Origin: Cryptomeria japonica
Lineage: Eukaryota > Streptophyta > Pinopsida > Cupressales > Cupressaceae
Direction of reading: 5' to 3'
DNA: 62,000 nt
NCBI RefSeq assembly: GCF_030272615.1
Contig: NC_081406.1
Coordinates: 235,271,922-235,333,921 of the forward strand
Below are positions 23,270-36,400 of the stretch, one piece after another. The notes under the pieces are model-generated. The model worked only from the letters and a program-made list of their open reading frames with translations. It was not told the DNA's origin and did not search any database. The position numbers and the translations under genes were made by a program. Position 1 is the first letter of the stretch. The number at the start of each line of letters is the position of its first letter.

Positions 23270-25120
23270 GCATCAAATGAGTATGTTTCCACCCTAAGAA
23301 TAAAGGGACAAGATCCTTCTTGTGCAGTCACCACTCGTCGATCCAAAATAGTCCTGAAAGGAGCTCCTACAGTTCTTCCCAAATCAACTCCTGTGAGTCA
23401 GTATAATCTCCTAGATCATCTAGGAAAGACACCTGCACAAATATCAATCCTTGAGTTGTTGAAAATGTCCCCCATGCATTGCGCAGTCCTAGATAAAGCT
23501 TTAATTGAGTCCACTATCTCGACAGACATTGATGTTGACCAGTTTCAAGCTAGAATTAGACATCTTGCTGTTTCCCAAAATGTTGCATTTTCTGATAATG
23601 ATATCTCACCTGATAAGCTCCCGCATAATGATCCTTTACATCTTGAAGTCTTTGTCCATAATTGCAAAATCTGATGAGTCTTGATAGATGGCAGAGCGGG
23701 TCTTAATATTTGTACCTTGAGAGTGGTCATTGGCCTTGGTTATACAAAAAATGACATTGATGCTTCCAAAAGAATAACAATCAAAGCATATGATGATGCT
23801 GAGCACCCATCTAAAGGGATAATTACATTGCCTATCAGAGTCTATCCAGTGACCGAAAACACTTTCTTGTAGGTCTTAGACCTCGATCTCCCTTACAATA
23901 TGATTCTTGGCCATCCATGGATCCACGCAATGAAAGCAGTTCCATCCACTTATCATCAATGTTTAAAATATCCTTACAATGGATCTGAGATAACAATTCT
24001 AGGAGATCCTAATCCATTTCAATTTTGTGCTACTCTAAAGGATTCCCCTCAGCAGCAAGTCCCAGTCAATAGAGAGGCCCACCCACATAGTTATGTGGAT
24101 CCTAATGAATTGTTAGATGTTGTCAAAGGAAAATTGAAGATACAGGACCAAGGATGCGAAGAGTATTCAATGGATCAAACATTCCTCATCGAGAATTTAC
24201 CAATATCTCCAAAATCATATGGCAAACCACATTTTTTGCAAAAGGAACCTAAGGTAGTTATTCAATATCAGCCTCCCACTACATTTACAAGATGGGGTGA
24301 AATTGACAAAGAAACTTTAGATGATGATGTCATAGATTGGCTTTATAAGGATCCAACTGAGACCCCACCTGTCAGGTTGCTTGTGGAATGGTACGGCAAA
24401 GGATTTACAATGTTGTAGAAGAAAGGATATGATGGTTGCAGTGGCTTAGGCCCGAACAAGAATGGAAGGCTAGAACCTATTATACCTGAGATGCGACCTC
24501 CAACTTTAGGGTTAGGTTTTGTACCATTGCGAATTAGATCCTCATCTACCAAAGTGACCACATGTGGAAAGGGGCATGACTCTGATGATGAAACAACACC
24601 TGAGGATACCCGACCCAAAACTGATTCCAATGAATGGGAGTGGAGTTCTTTTTCTTCTAGCTCCTATGCCCTTGACAATCTTTTCCTTGACCCTAATGAC
24701 TTGCCTATGGAAGACAAACATGAAATAACTCCCCCTCCTAAAACATGTCCTATTGCTTGGATAGAGTCATTCTGGGACCCAAGCTCCAAATCAGATACGA
24801 GCAGTTCAGATAGTGATACCACGGATGTTTACATCTTTACCATCTTAGTCCTCTCCCTCCTTAAAACTGATGATGACATGCCCCTCGTCTATCCCCAGCT
24901 TATCCAACATGACCAACAAGAACCACTCACATTGGATTGTTTTCAAAATGACGAAGCAATTGCATAATTCCTTGGACTACGGGAAAGCATACCACAAGGT
25001 GATCATAAGGCAGGATTTGTTATTGATCTGGATTCCACAACATATTTTGGGGAGTCAACTCCATCTTCCAGTAATCAAAATGAAAAAGAAAAGAAAAAGT
25101 AAAAAATCAAAAGAATACGT
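23270..25120 (+). pseudogene. Element E protease region with G-patch-like motif
   Basis: It continues the gag frame. The retropepsin-like active site is at 23678-23710 (VLIDGRAGLNIC). The catalytic Asp is present, but the usual second Gly after DG is Arg. Two consecutive TGA codons at 23672-23677 lie where related elements commonly have Arg-Arg, which fits two CGA to TGA changes. A flap and C-terminal block (MILGHPWIHAM) follows at 23900. A G-patch-like GYDGCSGLGPNKNG lies near 24427-24468. Further stops are at 23870, 24416 and 24965. A frameshift near 25100-25125 leads into the RT frame. Confidence 0.75.
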
Positions 25121-25122
25121 CT

Positions 25123-26700
25123 TTGAGTGAAAACTGTAAGGCACTCTCTGATCATGAAAAAGTAAAAATAAAAGACGTACCTATGGGTGAAAACCTCTCT
25201 GAGGTGCCCAAAGGTGGAAGAGTGGACATACCCCTATCAAGTCAGGATAAATTAAGATTGCTTGTGGAAATGACCGAAGAGATAAATTTGGGTACACCTA
25301 ACAACCCTAAGGTCATTCATTTTGCTGCGTCTCTATCAAAATAGGAAAAGATAGATTTTGTCAATTTATTTCTTGAGAAGAAGATTAGCTTTGCATGGTC
25401 CTATACAGATATGCCTGGCCTTGATCTAGAATTAGTCCTTCATCACTTGCCATTAAAAGCAGATGCCAAGCCTGTCAAACAAAAACTCAGAAAGATGCAT
25501 CCCCAGGTGGCTCTTTTGGTCAAGGTAGAACTGAAAAAATTACTAGATGTGGGCTTTATTAGACCCATTGATTATGCAGACTGGATTTCAAATTTGGTAC
25601 TAGTTAGTAAAGTAACTAGGGGCATCAGAATTTGTACAGATTTTAGGGATCTCAATAAAGCATGCCCTAAAGATGACTTTCCACTACCAAATATAGACAT
25701 CATAGTTGACATGACTGTTGGATATGAGATGCTCTCATTGATGGATGGTTTCTCCTGCTATAACCAAATTTGCATTGCTCCTGAAGATCAACATAAGACT
25801 GCATTCACATGTGCTTGGGGTACTTACTGCTGGAATGTGATGCCCTTTGGTCTTAAAAATGTAGGCGCAACATATCAAAGAGCGATGATGACAATTTTCC
25901 ATGATTTCATGCATACTTTGATGGAGGACTATGTTGATGACTTATTATGCAAATCTGTCACAAGAGATAGTCATCTATCCATCTTGGGCCCAATCTTTGA
26001 CCGAATGGAAACTTACAAGCTTAGACTCAATCCAAAGAAGTGTGTCTTTGGTGTCACAGGCAAATTACTAGGGTACATTGTTTCTCACCAAGGCATCGAA
26101 GTCGACCTGGCCAAGGTTAAAGCAATAATGGATATGTCGCCTCCTTCTAATCTCTGTCAACTAAGAAGTCTACAAGGAAAGTTACAGTCAATCCACCGAT
26201 TTATAGCTCAATTGGTAGACAAATGTCATCCATTCCAGCATTTATTGCATAAAGGTGTCGCTTTTAAATGGACTAAGCAATGTCAATCAACATTTCAAGC
26301 TCTCAAGGACTATTTGCTATCGCCGCCTATTCTAATGCCTCCTATAGAAGGAAAGCCATTTATATTGTATATTTCTGCAATTGAAACGACACTAGGAGTT
26401 CTCTTGGCCCAACAGGATGAGAATGACAAAGAGCGAGCTATTTATTATATCAACCAGACACTAGTAGGCTATGAGCTGAATTATTCAACTATTGAACGGG
26501 CATGCTTAGCAGTGGTCTTTGCAACACAGAAACTCTGACACTATATGTTAAATCACCAAACATTGCTGGTTGCAAAAATTGATCCCTTGAAATACTTGCT
26601 TAGCAGAGCAGCTTTGATGGGTCGCCTGGCAAAGTGGGTTATGTTCCTTAGTGAATTTGATATAGAGTACATGGAATGAAAGGTGATAAAAGGACAAGTC
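25123..26700 (+). pseudogene. Element E reverse transcriptase and first RNase H
   Basis: RT copies element RNA into DNA. Motifs seen: GIRICTDFRDLNKACPKDDF, the LMDGFSCYNQI block with catalytic Asp, MPFGLKNVGATYQRAM, and YVDD at 25930-25941. The catalytic aspartates are retained, and the fingers-palm-thumb order is that of Ty3/Gypsy. The connection and RNase H follow (ILYISAIETTLGVLLAQ, YELNYSTIERACLAVV). Stops occur at 25342 in the linker, 26536 in RNase H and 26677. This is the best preserved enzyme in the window, with about 375 residues uninterrupted. Confidence 0.88.
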
Positions 26701-27185
26701 ATAGCGGATCAACTTGTAGAGGCTCCTATTTATGATGATCATCCCATGTTGACCAATTTTCCAGATGAATCAGTCTTTGCTCTTACATCTTCTAATGAAT
26801 GGAAGTTATACTTTGATGGGTCCCATACCAAGTTCGGGTCCGGAGCAGGCATATTGTTTGTCACCCCTCAAGGTGATGCTATCCCCAAGTCCTACAAAAT
26901 AACTTTCCATTGTACCAATAACATTGTAGAATATGAAGCTCTGGTCACAAGACTCTGAGTAGCGGTCCACTGGAACATCACACATTTACAAGTCTATGGA
27001 GATTCTCAGTTAGTCATCTAACAAGTGAATGATGACTATGAAACAAAAGATGAAAAGCTTATTTCCTACAAGAATATGGTAGATTTCTTCAAGACAAAAT
27101 TCACAGCTATCCATTTCAGTCAAGTTCCAAGAATGCAAAACAAGTCGGCAGATGCGATGGCTACGATTGCTTCCATGTTAAATAT
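26701..27185 (+). pseudogene. Element E second (archaeal-type) RNase H
   Basis: A second RNase H-like domain follows the first: KLYFDGSHTKFGSGAGI (Asp near 26814), NNIVEYEAL (Glu near 26930) and VYGDSQLVI (Asp near 27000). A duplicated RNase H at this place marks the Tat lineage of plant Ty3/Gypsy. Stops at 26956 and 27019 break it. Confidence 0.8.
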
Positions 27186-28549
27186 GCCCCACAATATGGA
27201 CAAATGTGAATTTTTGGTCGAACAATTGCTTGTCCCTTCTTTTGACATTTCGACAGTAGATGTGATGTGCATTCTTGTTGGCCCTAACTCCTCGTGGTAC
27301 AATGATGTATATCAATATTTGAAATCCCAAACCTTACCACCTAACCTTTCCTCTAACCAATGCCGAGCCTTCATCCGACATATGGCCAAATATGTCATCA
27401 TTGCCGATAGCCTTTACCGTTGTTCCTTTGACCATACCCTCCTCAAGTGTTTGGATTCTAATGAAGCACAAACGACTTTACATGAGGTTCATGATGGTAT
27501 ATGTGGGGGCCATTTCAATGGTCTGAGCTTAGCCAAAAAGTTGATTCGTGCTGGGTATTATTGGCCCACTCTGGAAAAAGATGTTCATGATTTTGTTAAG
27601 AAGTGCTACAAATGCCAGATCCATGGAAATTACATTCATGTACCAGCCCAAGAGCTTCATTTTGTCATATCTCCATGGCCCTTTTCTCAATGGGGATTGG
27701 ATCTTATTGGCAAGATTCACCCGACATCTGCAAATGGACATAAGTTTATCATTACAGCCACAGAGTATTTTACAAAATGGATCGAGGCTATCCCCATGAC
27801 CTATATCACTGGTGTGCAAATTTCAAAATTCCTATTGAATTATATCATATGCAAATATGGGGTTCCCCTTGCCATAGTCACAGATAATGGTTGTCCCTTC
27901 AAGAATAAAGATGTCAAGGAACTCTGTGAAAAGTTTCATATCCAACACCATTTCTCTAGTCCATACTATCCACAGGGTAATGGTCAAGCTGAAGCATCAA
28001 ATAAAACCATTATCAAGATCCTAAAAAAGGTTATCAATGATGCTGGTCAAGATTGGCATGTATAGTTGAATCCAGCACTATGGGCTTATCGCACTTCTAT
28101 CTTCACACCTACTGGCGCAACACCTTATTCCTTGGTGTATGGTGCGGAAGCCATTTTACCTTTGGAAGTGGAGATTCCTTCTTTGTGTGTTTCCTTGCAA
28201 CATCTGATTGATGATGAGACACACAAAAGTCTCTCGATTGCATCAGCTGGAGATGTTAGATGAGAAACATTAGACAGCCCTGACACATTTGCAAGCATAT
28301 CAAAACCATCTCCGTCACTCTTATAATAAGAAGGTCAAAGGGTGACGCTTTGAAGTGGGAGATCTGGTTTTAAAGGCAAACCCCAAGAATGTACAATCTA
28401 CTGACATCATCAAAGGCAAGTTTGAACCTAATTGGGTTGGGCCTTTCATAGTGACTGCAGCCTATGGCTCAGGGGCATATCAGCTTGCCACCCCAAAAAG
28501 TGAACCTTTGTCCGATCCTGTAAATAGCATGCACCTTTGCAAGTACTAG
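27186..28549 (+). pseudogene. Element E integrase
   Basis: The N-terminal HHCC zinc-binding domain is at about 27480-27620 (LHEVHDGICGGHF...KKCYKCQIHGN). The catalytic core has D near 27700 (WGLDLIG), D near 27883 (VTDNG) and E near 27992 (GQAEASN). All three acidic residues are present. A stop at 28063 and a frameshift near 28235 precede the C-terminal beta domain (PNWVGPFIVTAAYG...) ending with TAG at 28547. No chromodomain is present. The product would insert element DNA into the host genome. Confidence 0.85.
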
Positions 28550-30095
28550 GCATAATTTTCTATCAGTACTTCTTCAAGTATGATCCTGAAAAAATACAAA
28601 AATATCAAAAAAGCAAAAAATACAAAAAAAGATCAAAAAAGCAAAAAAATACAAAAAAAAAGAGAAACAAAGAAAAGAACAAAAAAGTAATGAAAAATGA
28701 TTCTCCCTCTAGTGAAAACCTGGCAAACAGGTGCTTTGGGCAAGTACCTTAGTGAAAACCTGGCAAATAGGCGCCATGTGTAAAAATGATCATTGCTCTG
28801 TCATCTATCATGACCTCTAGCTATGCTTTCTCTCTAAAGATTTATCAAGTCTATCCTTGTCCTGACCCAATGTTCTATTTCAGGCATGTGATTGGTCAAC
28901 ATCATTGTCTTGCATACTCTGTTTCTTGTGCATATGTTTCGGTCTGGGCCTCTATATATGTCTTTCAAATGTGCATTGGGTGTGTTCCCCTTGTCCTGAT
29001 CAATCACTGGAACTTTTGAATTTAAAATGTCCTGAAATAATTTAAAAAATTAAAAAATGTCCTAAAATAATCCAAAAAATTTTGAAAAATGTCCTGAAAT
29101 AATCCAAATTTTTTTGAAAAAAGTCCTGAAAAAATCCCTAAAAATCATATAATGTCCTAAAAAAATCCAAAAAAATCAAATAAAGTCCTAAAAAAAAATG
29201 AACACAAAAAAATTGTAAAATCTCGAAAAGCAAAAACAAAACAATATCCCCTTTGTGCATAAGACAGATCACTGAGCATCCCTCCAATGACACGCAATCA
29301 CACTACACTTTAATGAAATCATGCATTAACATATGACCTTTTTCAATCAAACCAGACATTCAAACTGATTAAAATTGTCTTATCAATCGAACATCAACAT
29401 CAATATCATTCGTCCTTAGCACATTATCATGAGTCTTATATAGGGTGTGGTATACTCGAAACTAGACTATATCCTATCTTAGACGGGGTACCGCATTCCC
29501 TGAAACCAGACAACATGATTGTCCTATCAACACTTTCAACTTTTGACAATGAAGAGCAAGATGTTTGTTTGACTTGTTGGAATTAGTGAGTCTTATCATT
29601 TACTGATTTCTCTTCGATCATGTTCCTATGTTTCTCGATGATGTCACTGAGTGATTTAGAATGACCGGGATGGTTCGTGGTCCCTTTCTTTTTTGTTGTG
29701 ATTGCTGTTTGTCTACGATGTGTCTGTCTTTTGCAAAAAGGGTTGCATTTCAGCTCTGGCCTTCAATGCCATGATGCTACGCATCCATTTCGCTACATTA
29801 AATAAAGGTTCTCACCTACAAAGTGCATTAGTGAAAGCAAGTTTTCCTTCATCTCTAACTGTCCTTTGTCTAATTTCTTCTTACTAACATTTCTTTCATC
29901 AATCTTGGCAGTCCGTTTGATCCGTTTGAACCTATCGTCTTCTATCATTCTTATCGATCACTTGGACTCTTTTCTGGATTTTTCCGGCCAATTCCTCGAG
30001 GGGGCATGCATATGTCATTGTTATTGCCTAGGGCATTTTCATTATTGTTATTTGAAACAATGCTTAGAATCACATTGTCTCAAAGAGGGGCAAAA
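28550..30095 (+). other. Element E 3' untranslated region with repeats and polypurine tract
   Basis: It contains a direct repeat around gtgaaaacctggcaaacagg (near 28698 and 28753) and about five copies of an A-rich unit with tgtcctgaaataatcc (29025-29200). The polypurine tract aaagaggggcaaaa lies at 30082-30095, beside the LTR. All three landmarks recur inverted in D. No gene is supported. Confidence 0.7.
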
Positions 30096-31404
30096 TGTAG
30101 ATGTCTAAAAATGGTCAACGCTTGTGGAGTCATACTTTAACATTTGCGCATTGCCTTATTTTAGGGTTCTTGTGTTGCATTAACATTTCTTCTATGTTAC
30201 GCACTTGGCCTTTATCATTTGCAAGCATCGAGTCATTCTTCTGCATTTCCTCATTTTTATTGCTTTCGAATTAGGATCGTTGTCATTTTCAATCTTGTCA
30301 TCTGGCGATCGATTTGTCATCGATCGTTGTCATTTTCAATCTTGTCATCATGCGATCGATTTGTCATCGATCATTGTCATTTTCAATCTTGTCATCTTGC
30401 GATCGATTTGTCATCGATCGTGGTCATTTTCAATCTTGTCATTTTGCAATCTATTTTGTCATTGATCCTTGTCTTTTTGTCAATTTTGTCATTTTGCGAT
30501 CGATTTGTCATCGATCGTCGTCTTTCTCAATAATGTCAATTTGGATCAATTAGTCATTGTTCCTCATCAATTGGTGCATTTATCAACCAAATCATTTATC
30601 AACATTGGTCTTTTATCAAGTCATAATCATGATCAAATCGAATCGATATCAATTATCCTTTGTCAAGACCTAATTGTCATTCTTGCATTTTCTAAATCAT
30701 CTTTTAGGGTTTCATGATTTATTCATTTAACCTTGTTTGTCATTTCTCCCTCTAGGTTAAATAATTTATTTATTTATCCTAAGTCTTCTTGTCACAATTA
30801 AATGTTTATTTAATTGGCTAACTAATTCTTCCCTCTTTGTGAATTAATTAATAAATGAAAAATTGTTTATTAATTCACTTAATTCCTAATTTCCTCATTT
30901 TCTAAATTTCTTAATTCCTAATTTCCTCATTTTCTAATTTCCTAATTTCTAATTCATCTAATTTCAATTTTCTCCTATATTTCTCCTAATTTCATGGGAA
31001 TGAGATAGAAAATTTGTCATAATTTGTCGTAATTGTCAATCAATCAATTTTGCATAGCAATTTGTCATAATGATCAATCAATCAATCTTGCATAGAAAGT
31101 GTCAATTTGTCATAATTTGTCATAATTGTCATTCTTGATTTGAAATTTCCTTTCAAATCTCCTCATGCTAATCTTTCCATTTCTTCGATTTATCTATAAA
31201 TTGGATGAATTTCTTCAATCAAGGTCCCTGGTCGAATCAATCACGCTTCTAGTATTCTTACGCTACCATCTTGTCTACTTGCTTTCACATCATGCTTATG
31301 CACTAGTAGGTGAGATCCACAAACAAAGCTATTTGAAGGAGAAAGAAGGACAATGGAGCCACATGAAGGAGACATTCAAGTTTGCAATGGTTTGCGTTTG
31401 AATT
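30096..31404 (+). repeat. Element E 3' LTR, left portion
   Basis: It matches 16736-18040 of the left LTR and is cut by element F at 31404. The remainder is at 35927-36051 and ends agctata (a CA to TA change at the end). Confidence 0.92.
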
Positions 31405-31998
31405 TGTCATGCCCAACTTTTGGGCACAAACGGAATAAATTTTTTTTTTTTAAATACTTAACTAATTAACGACTTACTTAATTAAAATAATGCAACTTAG
31501 TTTGGTCTTAACTATGTTTCAAATAAACCAAGCAACTAAATTAATGAGACAATAATAATCTATGTTAAAAATGAGCTATTATTTCCCCAACTAGTGATCA
31601 TTAATCTTCTATTAAATGGTTAAATTCTCTAGCAAGAAATTCCAAACTAAATATAAAATTTCTAAAATAAATTAAAAAATTTCTATAGTTCCTTAACTAC
31701 TTAGGGTCAAATATTAACTCATCCTAACTCTTAGATTAAATAAATTTGTTAAATCAAATATTTATTAAATTGAACAAGCCCAATAATTCTCAGAATAGAG
31801 GGGGCCAACATGGTCAATTTAATCCCCTAGAGTTTACCCTCCGAAAAGTATAAAATCTCTCTCTTTTTTTTTTTTACTTTATTAAAATGCTCCTACATTT
31901 ATCAATAATTTAAAAAAAACATTACCTAGCTTTACAATTAACTATTTGATCCCAAATGAATATCGAAATTAAACCACACATATATATATATAAAAATA

Positions 31999-32045
<47 letters not shown>

Positions 32046-32443
32046 GAGTATATACATAAACTTATAATTATATTTCCAAAAGAAGGTGGGGTCTTCCTTT
32101 TATTAAATTATTCAACCTCCCTTTCCATACACTCCTAACACACACATACCTATTTTGAATCCGTATGTGAGTTTGCCCTAACCCGAAACTAGGGTTAGGG
32201 CAAATTAGCTAACATCTCTTATTTCCCCTTTTTTTGTGTGTGTGTGATGGGTGTGTGTCTCCTTAAATTTTGTGAGTGTGTGTGCGCAGGTGGAGGAGCG
32301 GCGGCCGAGCATCTAGCCCGTGGCGAGGCCGAAGGGAGGAGGCCGCGGAAGGGTTTCTTTTTTTGTTTCCCCGCGAGTGGAGTGAGCGGAGCATAGGTTT
32401 GAGTGGCAGCGAACAACAGTGGGCGGGGGTTTCCCCCCAGGCG

Positions 32444-32579
32444 CCACTGTGGTTACCCACAGTGCGGCCGAGCCCCGCCCACTATGGGTAATCACAGTGG
32501 CGGCCGGGCGCCTCCCGCGTCACCACTATGGTTTCTCACAGTGGCGGTTCCCGCCATCCACTGTGGGAAATCACAGTGG
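32444..32579. repeat. Four GC-rich hairpin repeats in F
   Basis: Four copies of a 21-22 nt imperfect palindrome, ccactgtgg-4nt-ccacagtgg type, lie at 32444-32464, 32479-32500, 32523-32544 and 32558-32579. The start-to-start spacing is 35, 44 and 35 bp. They sit in a GC-rich island (about 32260-32600) within otherwise AT-rich DNA. The open frames here are side effects of base composition. Confidence 0.8.
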
Positions 32580-32716
32580 TTCGGCTGAGACTAAAACCCC
32601 CGTTTTTTTTGCTATGGTTAAAATGCATTTTTTTTTTTTAAAAGTTTAGTAATATTTTTAAAATTAAAAAAAAAGTTTTCTATACTATTAAATATGCTTT
32701 TCCTTTTCCAGCGTGT

Positions 32717-32763
32717 ATATATATATATATATTATTCATGATATGTGAAAAATCTGCATATTG

Positions 32764-32860
<97 letters not shown>

Positions 32861-32899
32861 TAGTTTACTTTGCAATATGCAGATTTTTCACATATCATG

Positions 32900-32930
<31 letters not shown>
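32717..32930. repeat. TA-flanked long palindrome in F
   Basis: A perfect inverted repeat of about 33 bp (left arm contains gatatgtgaaaaatctgcat, right arm atgcagatttttcacatatc) flanks a long TA repeat and is itself flanked by TA repeats. The whole is a near-palindrome of about 210 bp. Confidence 0.85.
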
Positions 32931-33086
32931 AGTTTTTAAATGACTTAATTAACAAGTCTATTAGATATCTTTTTTTTTTTGTTTTAGTATTATTAGAGCT
33001 GTAATTATTTATTTTTTTAATTTATAAATAGATTATCGAAGTAACATTTAAAGAGCTAAAATATTTAAATATATATATATGTATAT

Positions 33087-33206
<120 letters not shown>

Positions 33207-35926
33207 TACCATTTACTTTTCATCTATAACCCATATAGGCTTTCCTTTAGAGTTTATTATTATTTTGTGTATCTCTAAAATGCATGCATGGGTTTCCTAA
33301 TGTGATTTGCAGAATTAATAATGAGGAAAACATATCTTAATTTGTAAGCCAAATAACTAAGACTAAATGCTAAGCCCTCTTTTTTTTTTTTACAAGGATA
33401 GACTACTATATTAAATTTCATTTTCTGCAATAAATGGGAAAATAGATGACTGCTTTTAATTAAATTTACAGCAGCATAATATCATAAAGAACATGTAGTA
33501 ATAAATTTCATTTACTTGCAGAATTCATAAAAATGCATTTACTTCTCTTTCTTTTTGTAAAACATGAAAATTTACATAAAATCTAATACATTGCTTCCTT
33601 CATTTGCAAACTAACTAAAGTAGGAAAGGCATTATGTATTTCATTAGCAAAGTAGATACAAAATAGTTATGGATACAAATGGGATGAAAACCCAACAATG
33701 TTTTTCTTTTCATGGTAACATGAATGTAATACAACACTTCTTTTCTTGAAAGTAAATACAACAAAAGCTCACATTTCTTTTTTTTTATACAAACTACAAC
33801 ATTGAATCTATTCCCTTTCTCTTTTTTTTTCTTCAACACTTTTCTTCAACATAAAACAGCAACAAGTTTTTTTTTTTTTCTTCTTTCTTTTTCCAACCTA
33901 AGCAACCTGCAATAAAATACAACTTTGACCATGGAGAGCTCACCTCCCAGCCTAGGCTTACTAGAAGCCACCCCCGAGCTTGGAGAACCAAGCACTAGAC
34001 GGGTTACAAGCAAGCAACAAACAACACAACATATATGCATACACTCAACAAACATCTTCCCATCCCAATCTACACTTCACCACACTTTGTGATGTTCATT
34101 CCACGGGTGGAAGTGGACCAAGTACCAATGGGGAGATTGCAAGCCAAAATACAACCCAAGCCACCTCATGGCAATACAAATGCAACAAAAAAATGCTTCC
34201 ACATACCTTATGCCCCCCAAAAGGCTCAAGGCCATATTTACTCCCCTTATGACCCCCAAATGCATACACAAGGCTATGCAACAAGGGTCACAAAGGACAC
34301 CCTTGAGATCACTCTCCATAAGGAGAGCCTCTCACCCAAGGCTGTCATACTCCTTCCACCCCAAGATCATCCTACCCTCCCAAGAGTAGTAGATCTTGGA
34401 CACTCCCAAAAACAACAAGAACACAAAACAAGACACATAGAAATGAAACTACACATTCTTTACTTCAACAAAAATTTCATAAAACACTTTCTCTACAAGC
34501 ATTTCTTTCCTTCAACAAAACAACATATACTAACATAAACAATATAAACAAGAGGAGATAAAAACCAACCTTATTCTGCCAATAGGTATGCTAAAATAAG
34601 TTGGGGATGAGCTGCCCAATTCCACACAAACTTTTCTCCAAATTCCACCCAAAAATTCTATTCTACTACTAATTTTTCAAAACAAAGCATAATCTCCAAA
34701 AATGGAGAGTGGGTGATTACTCACTAAGTCTCCCATTTCTTGCCTAAGAAGGTCTCTCACACACTTCCCAACCCCTTGGGTGAAGTGAGAGTTTTCCATT
34801 GGTTGCTCTTCCCAAACTCTTACACATTACTAAATCCAGAAAGGGAAAAGGTGAGAGAAGATGGGGAAGAGAGTTTGACATCAAAAGGGAAGGTTGTCTA
34901 TCCTAGGAGGAACTTTCTAAGTTGAATTTTCGTTCACCTTGGAAACACCACTTTTTGAGGTGACTAAACAGTCACATGGGAGAAGTCACATGTTTCCAAA
35001 TACCCCTAACCCATAGGTATACCCTTTGGACCTTTGGAAAAGCCTTAAAACTGACCCTAGGAGTCCATTTAACCCTTTGGAAACCCAACTGAAGTTTACC
35101 TACGGGTCAAGCTTGAGTTGACCACTCCCAAGACTCCCTACCCAAGGCAATATTTGGGACCACACTAATGTTTTTGAATGGCTTTGGTAGAAACAAAACT
35201 CCCCCCAAGAGACAAGTCAAAATCAATGACACTAATTAGCACATGTGTCAAGTGACACAATAAAAATACAATATAAAAATCACACATGGAATTTGTCTCT
35301 TGTAGGATTACACATATACATAAAAATTAATTTTAACACTCAAGCATCATACACTTCACAAATAAAATACATTACAAATGGGGTGTTGTCTCTCCAAATA
35401 GACAACTCCCGGCTTAACAAACGTACATTGGTCTAGGTTTGGTTCTCCATATAAATTCCATGGTCACATGGATAATTTTCCTGCGCATCTCAATTAACAC
35501 ATTAGTAATTCCCAATAATCACAATTATACATAATCAAATACATGGATTTCATTGCACATCAAACACTCATACATTTGGCAACAATAATTCAATATCTCA
35601 TTCATTCAAATTCGATTTCACATAAGCAATTAACATAATTTTCCAAAATTGAACCATTCATAAATAAGCATCATTTTTCTATCATCAAAAAGACGTCCTG
35701 CAATTCCAATAATGATATTCACCATTTCAAAATAATTCTATTCTAGCAACATATATATAGTTTCATAATCATCATGCATAAAATAAAGCATCAACATATG
35801 TCAATGTGATCCAAATCATGGAATCATATAAGTTCTAAGTCCATAAAACATAAAATAAAGCATCCATAATAGTCTCAATATGCAAATAACTGAAAATGTC
35901 AAACTGAGTCGGGGTAGGGCCTCACA

Positions 35927-36051
35927 GAATTGATGTCTTGTTTTCATGTCTTTATTGAGTGTTTTTAGGATTGGTCATTGGAATTGAGTTTTTGTGATTG
36001 AACTAGGCTAATGTTTGTCTTGCTTTGATGATTTCCGAATTCCTAGCTATA
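35927..36051 (+). repeat. Element E 3' LTR, right portion
   Basis: It resumes gaattgatgtcttg after F, first repeating the gaatt target, and ends at 36051 before TSD gcaag (36052-36056). Confidence 0.9.
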
Positions 36052-36056
36052 GCAAG

Positions 36057-36400
36057 AAAAATGCCAAAAGGTCCAATTGGAAGTAAGTATGAAGGTAAAG
36101 CACCCTTTAAATGTTTTAACTGTAGTAAGATTGGTCATATGGCATTCAAGATGCCCTAATAGACATGCTAGACTAAGAGAAGAAGATAGAAGAACATACA
36201 AGCCTAATCCTGAATATCAGAGATATAGATTTAAGAAGAACAAAGATATATCTTGTTACATTGCTGATGAAGGTGTGACTGATGATTCTAATGAGGATCC
36301 AATAGACAATGGATGGTTCTTTGTTGCTATAATAGAAGATCAACCGACACCTACTGCTCAACCGATAGAACAAGCCCTAGCAGCTAAATTTGAATCAAAG
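36057..36400 (+). pseudogene. Element C gag, C-terminal part with zinc knuckle
   Basis: After E is removed the gag frame continues here. The knuckle reads CFNCSKIGHMAFK, then a one-base insertion (ttcaagatgccc) causes a stop near 36157. The next frame carries the expected remaining Cys (CPNRHARLREEDRR). A basic, then acidic, linker leads to the protease. The role is RNA binding by Gag. Confidence 0.8.

Noticed and set aside
32219-32649. Arg/Gly/Pro-rich open frames in F
   Set aside because: A GC-rich island with palindromes leaves several frames on both strands open. None has a recognisable domain.
33846-34538. Short frames on both strands in the right half of F
   Set aside because: Overlapping frames on both strands with no domain and no conserved partner; treated as LTR-like sequence.
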